From Ruegeria spongiae (GTDB lineage: Bacteria; Pseudomonadota; Alphaproteobacteria; Rhodobacterales; Rhodobacteraceae), in NCBI RefSeq assembly GCF_023502395.1, contig NZ_JAMFMB010000009.1, positions 83,284 through 147,283 on the forward strand: a DNA stretch of 64,000 nt, given 5' to 3'. The notes beneath the pieces were generated by a model that worked only from the letters and a program-made list of their open reading frames with translations, had not been told where the DNA came from and did not search any database. Below, piece by piece: positions 59,370-64,000 of the stretch; the stretch's first letter is position 1; each line of letters opens with the position of its first letter. The position numbers were made by a program, and so were the translations under genes.

Positions 59370-59888
59370 TTGCCACTTGTCATACTCATCTTAACTGCCG
59401 TTGGTGGAGCTATCTGGTGGTGGGTGCGAAACAATCCGAGGGAGGCTATCAATACCGCTCATGACGTCGCTACAACACTGAAGAATGCACCGAGAAGGCT
59501 GGCTTTCCGAAGTGTCGCAAATGCCCATCCTGTCGAGGGCATCGACGATGAGAGAATCGCGATATGTGCAATTGCTCAGTCCTTTATTGAACTGGATGAT
59601 CTGCCCACATCCGAGCAACGCCAACAGTTACATGTCCTGTTGCGTTCCAAACTGCGTTGTTCAGAAGAAGAAGCGAAAGAAATGGAAGTTCTTGGCCGCT
59701 GGCTAATGACCCAATGCAATGGTCCAGCCGATGCGGTGCCACGCTTAGGGCGCCGGTTGCGAAAACTAGACGCCGCTCGATCGTGGGCTCAGCTGCAGGA
59801 AATCTTGATGCCACTGGTGGGAGAGCAACTCTCCTCTGCTCAGATTCAAGCAATTGAGGATATTAAGTTCGCTTTGAAAGTACGGTAA
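59370..59888 (+). CDS. Membrane-anchored protein of unknown function, possibly TerB-like
   Basis: 172 residues from a TTG at 59370 preceded by CCGGAGC; another in-frame TTG at 59352 is possible. There is one N-terminal transmembrane helix (LPLVILILTAVGGAIWWWV), then an all-helical soluble domain with acidic positions (DDERIAICAIAQSFIELDD and CSEEEAKEMEVLGRWLM). The pattern loosely recalls TerB/DjlA-type helical bundles, but I am not sure. The start codon and lower GC are unusual for the region. Confidence 0.6.
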   Translation: MPLVILILTAVGGAIWWWVRNNPREAINTAHDVATTLKNAPRRLAFRSVANAHPVEGIDDERIAICAIAQSFIELDDLPTSEQRQQLHVLLRSKLRCSEEEAKEMEVLGRWLMTQCNGPADAVPRLGRRLRKLDAARSWAQLQEILMPLVGEQLSSAQIQAIEDIKFALKVR

Positions 59889-60230
59889 TTTTGGCTTGCG
59901 ACCGCATACCATTCGAAATGGCCTGTGGGCAATTCCCGCGGCCCCCACTCTACGTTCTCAAAGCCACTCGCTTCGATTTGGACACACTGGCCATAGCCAA
60001 CTCAAAAGGCGTTTCCGTATTGGTTAGTTGTCAGGTGCCGCCTCCTCGGTCTGAACTTTCAGGCTCTTTGTTCTCCACGATGCCACTTGACGCGCGTGGT
60101 GACCACATGTCTGAACCTATTTTGATGTGCCAGATGTGTGTCGAGGCGGGAGGCGTTGTTCAGGTCGGTTGAAAGCTCAAGACAAGTCACCGGTTTTAGC
60201 GCAATATCCATCCATGAGTCGTGGGTGCAT
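59889..60230. other. Intergenic stretch without a supported gene
   Basis: A 93-codon plus-strand frame (59891-60172) is open but has no recognisable family and no ribosome site. No clear hairpin or repeat was found. Confidence 0.45.
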
Positions 60231-60584
60231 TTACAACCCTAACTCAACCCGTTTCTTTTTGGTGAGTTTGGCAACAACCAACTCATACGAGGTCACGATG
60301 TGTTCGCGCAGAGAGCTGTTGCTCATGCCGCGCTCTTCATAGACCTGTAACCACTTCATCCCCCGAGACGCCAGATACGGGGCGGGGCGGATGCCGGGTT
60401 CGTCGCTGAGAACCTCATAGGCGAGATCGGTGGCCTTGAAAGTGAAAGCTGCCTCGCCTTCGTGCCAGCCGCAGACCGCAAACACCTTGCCGCCGACCTT
60501 CCACACATCCGCATTGCCCCATTGCACCACATGGCTGGTGGCCTTCAGACCGGAACAGAATGTGTTGAACTCATCCCGTGTCAC
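60231..60584 (-). CDS. MmcQ/YjbR-family protein
   Basis: 117 residues from the GTG at 60582-60584, which has AGGAG eight bases upstream; a second GTG at 60602 is in frame. The YjbR pattern WGNADVWKVGGKVFAVCGWHEG and the AFTFKATDLAYEVLSDEPGI stretch, with the C-terminal VTSYELVVAKLTKKKR helix, fit this small DNA-binding-like fold. The function is unknown. Confidence 0.85.
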   Translation of the reverse strand: MTRDEFNTFCSGLKATSHVVQWGNADVWKVGGKVFAVCGWHEGEAAFTFKATDLAYEVLSDEPGIRPAPYLASRGMKWLQVYEERGMSNSSLREHIVTSYELVVAKLTKKKRVELGL

Positions 60585-60633
60585 CGTGCCACTCCTGACC
60601 ACGGTCCCCAGATGGCGGGGCGGGTGGTGTCGC

Positions 60634-61074
60634 TCACCAGTTCACGACCGTGAAATTCACCATCACGCCTTTGTCCTTTTTCTCAAACTCGCGCGGGTCC
60701 GCCCAAACCTTGATCGACACTTTACCCTTTGTGCCAAGCTTTGGGTCCAGCACGAAATCCGTGATCGGAATGGTCAGCGACGGGACGCCCGAGCCCGGAG
60801 GCGTGGGCACCCATTTGCCATCCACCCGGGGAATGGACGCCTCGCCATCCACTTTCTTGTTCTTCTTGGCCAGTTCTTTCTTGAGTTGTTCAGCGAAGAA
60901 CTTGACCACAGTCTTGTCGACGGATTTGACCTCTTTCTGGCATTTCTTCACAAAGGCTTTTTCCAGTTTTCCTTTCTTGTCCAGCGGCGCCACCGCTGTT
61001 CCGATCTTGCGCCCCACCTTCTTGCAGGCGCCTTCCATCTTCTTTTTTGCGGCATTTGGTATCAAATCAGGCAT
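60634..61074 (-). CDS. Lysine-rich hypothetical protein
   Basis: 146 residues from the ATG at 61072-61074 after a GGGGGAAA ribosome site. The N-terminal two thirds are helical and very rich in Lys (KKKMEGACKKVGRKIG, then QLKKELAKKNKKVDGEAS). The C-terminal part is beta-like and ends FEKKDKGVMVNFTVVNW. There is no signal peptide or known domain. It is downstream of the caspase gene on the same strand, but 143 bases apart. Confidence 0.6.
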   Translation of the reverse strand: MPDLIPNAAKKKMEGACKKVGRKIGTAVAPLDKKGKLEKAFVKKCQKEVKSVDKTVVKFFAEQLKKELAKKNKKVDGEASIPRVDGKWVPTPPGSGVPSLTIPITDFVLDPKLGTKGKVSIKVWADPREFEKKDKGVMVNFTVVNW

Positions 61075-61217
61075 CTCAATTTCCCCCAAAAATGTCTTAA
61101 AGAACAGGCGCATCCTATCACAGGATAACGCCGCTCCAAACCGGGGGCGTGCAGTGGTGGTCCCTGGGCGTGGGATCACGACTTCATTGCAAGGTGTTAT
61201 GAGGGCCCTAGCAGAGC

Positions 61218-62729
61218 CTATTCAAGGCAACCGCCCTGGGCCCAACTGCGCAGATTGGCCTTGAAATCTCCGCCATAGGGATGGGCTTTTTCGATGCTTT
61301 CAGAGCTTGGGTTCGCGGCATAGGTCTGGGCCTGGGTGCACAGCGCCTCGGGTGTCCATTGGTGGCAACCGGAACAGGACTGATCCTTCCACAGCCCTTC
61401 CGGCAGACCTTCGATCGGCGGGTAATGGGGCGAGCCGCGCACCAGTTCAGCGATCGTTTTGCCCCGAATCCGGTCATTTCCGAATGTCAGCCTGCCGTTG
61501 AGCGTGACCACTTCGCCGGGCTGCGCAGTGGCCGGTTCTGCCTGCGCTTCGGCCTTGCGCGTTACGGTCTGGGCTTCAAGCTCCAGGGCGGCGACCCGTT
61601 CCGAGGCCTGATCGGCGAAGGCGCCGCCGGGATAGCTGTCGAGATAGGTCTGGTAGGCATTGATGGTGTTGTCCGAGGCGGCCAGATCGAACATCAGCCG
61701 CTCGGTGTCGTTGACCTCGGGTGGTTCGGACGGTGGATCCTGAACCGCAGCGACCTGCGGTGCCTCCGGTGCCGGTTCGGGATCGGTGCGTGTTTCGGCA
61801 AACGAGTTCGACATCACCTGTTGCAGCCGCTCGCGTGCCGGATTCGCGTGTCGGCTGTCGGGAAACGCGCGCAGGAACAGCATGATCTGCACCGGGTCTT
61901 CCGAGTCCTTGATCGCGCTCCAGGCAAGATCTTCGGTCTCGAAGCTGGGCACCGGCGTCTGCTGCGGCGAAAACGAGAACTCGCGCGTCAGCGACGAGGT
62001 GTCCCAGGGGGTCTGCAGCCCGCGCGTCTGTGACAGAACATCGACGCGCACGGCCTTGAACAGCTGTTCGATCGGCATGCCGGGTTCTTCGATATGGCTC
62101 GCAAGGCTCTGCGTGAAGGGGCTGTTTCCGGCTTCACCGTCCAATGCAACCCCGCCGGGGTTGGTGGCATAGGCAAGGAAAGTGCCAGTGGGCGCTTTCA
62201 TCTCGGCCAGCCCGTTGTCATCCATGTCCGCCAGATCTTCGAACGGGTTGTTGCGGCAGGCGTCCAGAATGACGATATTGGTCTTGTTGCGGGCCGAGGC
62301 CATCTGATGCAGGATCGATCGCGCCTCGACCGCCATCAGGTCCAGATCGGCCGGATCGCTCAGCGACACGTCGACCGGCAACAGGTAGTTCGACCCAAAG
62401 GATTGCACGCCATGCCCGGCGTAGAAGAACAGGCCCACGGTCTCTTCGCCGCCCTGGCGCAGGTCGCGCCCGAATTGGGCGATGGCGCGTTTCATCTCGA
62501 TCTGGTTGCTGTCGGTCAGCAGCCGGACGTCGAACCCCATCTTTTCCAGCTTTTTCGATATCAGGCGTGAATCGTTGGCCGGATTGTCCAGCGCGGTGAC
62601 CGATCCATAAGCGGAATTGCCAATGACAAGCGCGATGCGCGGATCGGCAAGCGCAGACCCGGTCCAGCCCAGCAGCAGCAAGGCCGTGATGACCCGCAGA
62701 GTGCGGATGAGTTTTTGTTTCATTTTCAT
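61218..62729 (-). CDS. Exported caspase-family (peptidase C14) protein with C-terminal CxxCH motif
   Basis: 503 residues. The signal peptide is followed by a caspase-like domain (about 30-255) with RIALVIGNSAYG and the catalytic dyad H106 (FFYAGHG) and C158 (LDACRNNPF). A Pro/Glu-rich linker and a TPR-like helical region follow (about 340-395). The C-terminal segment has C452-S-G-C455-H456, a c-type heme-like motif, and two further cysteines. Such caspase/CxxCH proteins occur in Rhodobacterales to my knowledge; the substrate is unknown. It is divergent from the YceI-OmpA gene. Confidence 0.85.
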   Translation of the reverse strand: MKMKQKLIRTLRVITALLLLGWTGSALADPRIALVIGNSAYGSVTALDNPANDSRLISKKLEKMGFDVRLLTDSNQIEMKRAIAQFGRDLRQGGEETVGLFFYAGHGVQSFGSNYLLPVDVSLSDPADLDLMAVEARSILHQMASARNKTNIVILDACRNNPFEDLADMDDNGLAEMKAPTGTFLAYATNPGGVALDGEAGNSPFTQSLASHIEEPGMPIEQLFKAVRVDVLSQTRGLQTPWDTSSLTREFSFSPQQTPVPSFETEDLAWSAIKDSEDPVQIMLFLRAFPDSRHANPARERLQQVMSNSFAETRTDPEPAPEAPQVAAVQDPPSEPPEVNDTERLMFDLAASDNTINAYQTYLDSYPGGAFADQASERVAALELEAQTVTRKAEAQAEPATAQPGEVVTLNGRLTFGNDRIRGKTIAELVRGSPHYPPIEGLPEGLWKDQSCSGCHQWTPEALCTQAQTYAANPSSESIEKAHPYGGDFKANLRSWAQGGCLE

Positions 62730-62948
62730 GCCCCGACAACCATGGATGCCCGTCCCTGTGGTTGCAACCGGAATGTCCCGGACCGGGTGTGCGCAAAGGC
62801 GACCGGGCCCGGGGCGGATGCCGTCAGGGCAGGGGCAAATCCTGGCGAATTGCCCAATACGTCCTCATTAACGCCGCCTTTTAGGCTTTATTGTGACCTT
62901 CACCTGACTTATCCCTGAAACAGTCTCAACTTTTACGGGAAGGTGATC

Positions 62949-64000
62949 ATGCAGGCCATATCCGCGTTTCGCTCAGTTCTGACAGTGGGGGGCCTCCTGC
63001 TGGGAACTGCCGCCCTGGCCCAAAGCGCCGATCCTTTCGAGCATGGCTGGGAGCTGGACGGCGAAGCCTCGGAGCTGCGCTTTCTGTCGGTCAAGAAGAA
63101 CTCCAAGGCCGAACATAGCGGCTTTGCCAGCTTTTCGGGCGTGATCGACGAAAACGGCGCGGCCGAGATCCGGGTGCAGCTTGACAGCGTCGACACCAAG
63201 ATCGACCTGCGCAATGTGCGGATGCGGTTCCTGTTTTTCGAGACCTTCAACTTTCCCGAGGCGGTGATCACCGCGCAATTGCCCACCGATCAACTGACCG
63301 ATCTGCACGACGTGCGGCACAAGATCATTGATCTGCCTTATACCATGAACCTGCATGGCGTCACGCAGGAGCGCACCGCGCAGGTGGCGATCACGCTGGT
63401 GGACAACGACCGCGTGGCGGTGGCCAATACCGCCCCCATCGCCATTCCGCTGACCGATTTCGCGTTGGAAGAGGGGCGCGGCAAGCTGCAGGAGGCCGCC
63501 GAGGTCGATATCCTGCCTTTCGGTTTCGTCAGTTTCGGTTTCGTGTTTGACCGCGCCCGTCCTGGTACCCGGCCCAAACTGGTGCTGGCCGCGGCCACCC
63601 CGGGCGACACGGCGCTTGAAACCAAGGGTGATCTGGACCGCGATGCCTGTGTTGGACGGATGGAGATCCTGTCGCGCACCGGCAATATCTATTTCAATTC
63701 GGGCAGCGCCCGGCTGGACCGGTCCTCGCTGCCGCTGCTGGGCAACCTGCATGACATCATCAGCCGCTGCCCCGAATTGCGGATCGAGGTGGGGGGCCAT
63801 ACCGACCGCGACGGCTCGGATGCGGCGAACCGGGCGCTCAGCGAACGGCGGGCGCAGGCGGTCACCGACTATCTGGTTGCGCAGGGGATCGGGCCGGAAC
63901 GGCTGGTCTCCGTGGGCTATGGCGAAAGCCGGCCCGTCGTGTCAAACGACACCGCCGAGGGCAAACGCCGCAATCGCCGGATCGAGTTCGTACCGGTGAA
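62949..64000 (+). CDS. YceI-like/OmpA fusion protein, 3' end outside the window
   Basis: At least 350 residues. The signal peptide ends near LAQS. Residues about 30-190 resemble the YceI lipocalin-like fold (WELDGEASELRFLSVKKNS, then HSGFASFSGVI and LRNVRMRFLFFETFNFPEA). Residues about 235-350 are an OmpA peptidoglycan-binding domain (IYFNSGSARLDRSSLPLL, then VGGHTDRDGSDAANRALSERRAQ and GYGESRPV). No stop is reached by 64000. An AAGGTGATC site precedes the ATG. Confidence 0.87.
   Translation, partial: MQAISAFRSVLTVGGLLLGTAALAQSADPFEHGWELDGEASELRFLSVKKNSKAEHSGFASFSGVIDENGAAEIRVQLDSVDTKIDLRNVRMRFLFFETFNFPEAVITAQLPTDQLTDLHDVRHKIIDLPYTMNLHGVTQERTAQVAITLVDNDRVAVANTAPIAIPLTDFALEEGRGKLQEAAEVDILPFGFVSFGFVFDRARPGTRPKLVLAAATPGDTALETKGDLDRDACVGRMEILSRTGNIYFNSGSARLDRSSLPLLGNLHDIISRCPELRIEVGGHTDRDGSDAANRALSERRAQAVTDYLVAQGIGPERLVSVGYGESRPVVSNDTAEGKRRNRRIEFVPV

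Noticed and set aside
59891..60172. 93-codon frame after the TerB-like gene
   Set aside because: No ribosome site, no recognisable domain and unconvincing composition.
60634..61074. Lys-rich protein as a histone-like or toxin protein
   Set aside because: Composition alone does not support either function; left as hypothetical.

Overview
The window reads as a chromosomal segment of a GC-rich alphaproteobacterium of the Rhodobacterales, most likely a marine Roseobacter-clade species. The reasons are the linkage of hemN, fnrL, a tandem universal stress protein, ccoNOQP and ccoGHIS; an L10 gene starting with GTG; a TRAP transporter; the split PqiA genes; and a caspase/CxxCH protein of a type I associate with this group. 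No 16S rRNA is present, so this placement is inference from gene content and protein character.

Layout. 1-12950: microaerobic respiration. A divergent hemN/fnrL pair, a GlsB-type membrane protein and a Usp protein lead into ccoNOQP. A LysR gene and a 53-codon gene interrupt, then the cbb3 assembly genes ccoGHIS follow. Three FNR-type boxes (TTGA-N6-TCAA) lie at 1648, 3755 and 8640, which ties these units to FnrL. 13043-29751: transcription and translation core (secE, nusG, rplK, rplA, rplJ, rplL, rpoB, rpoC). It is interrupted by a small membrane-protein gene between nusG and rplK, and by three unrelated genes (phosphotransferase, methyltransferase, acyl-CoA ligase) that separate rplKA from rplJL. 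dgkA follows rpoC.

30488-43628: accessory region. A minus-strand, translationally coupled YcaO / SagB-type dehydrogenase / flavin monooxygenase cluster resembles azole-forming peptide (TOMM) maturation machinery. The YcaO gene has an abnormal 5' end running into a degenerate repeat tract, the monooxygenase has a one-base frameshift, and no precursor peptide is visible. Next comes a LysR-controlled catabolic cluster: SMP-30 lactonase, TRAP transporter, ThDP enzyme, SDR dehydrogenase and sugar-nucleotide-type epimerase/dehydrogenase. Its substrate is not assigned.

43629-49403: island-like region ending at tRNA-Ala(GGC). It holds an IS110-family remnant, a DUF488 pseudogene with both a stop codon and a truncation, a DUF4142/cupredoxin/TPR operon with a divergent AraC regulator, an SPW-like membrane protein, and a striking in-frame fusion of an exported YHS protein to a PD-(D/E)XK nuclease-like domain. 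49526-64000: mostly housekeeping and envelope genes (TIGR02300 protein, YgjP-like metallopeptidase, GntR regulator, pqiA-pqiA-pqiB-pqiC, GNAT, NDUFS4-like subunit, uvrB). It also has a remnant of an adenylate cyclase/hydrolase gene, a periplasmic caspase with a CxxCH motif, and a YceI-OmpA fusion running off the window.

Most features are standard. The items most worth a second look are the YcaO/SagB/monooxygenase cluster with its repeat tract, the YHS-nuclease fusion, the unassigned lactonase-TRAP-ThDP cluster and the caspase/CxxCH protein.
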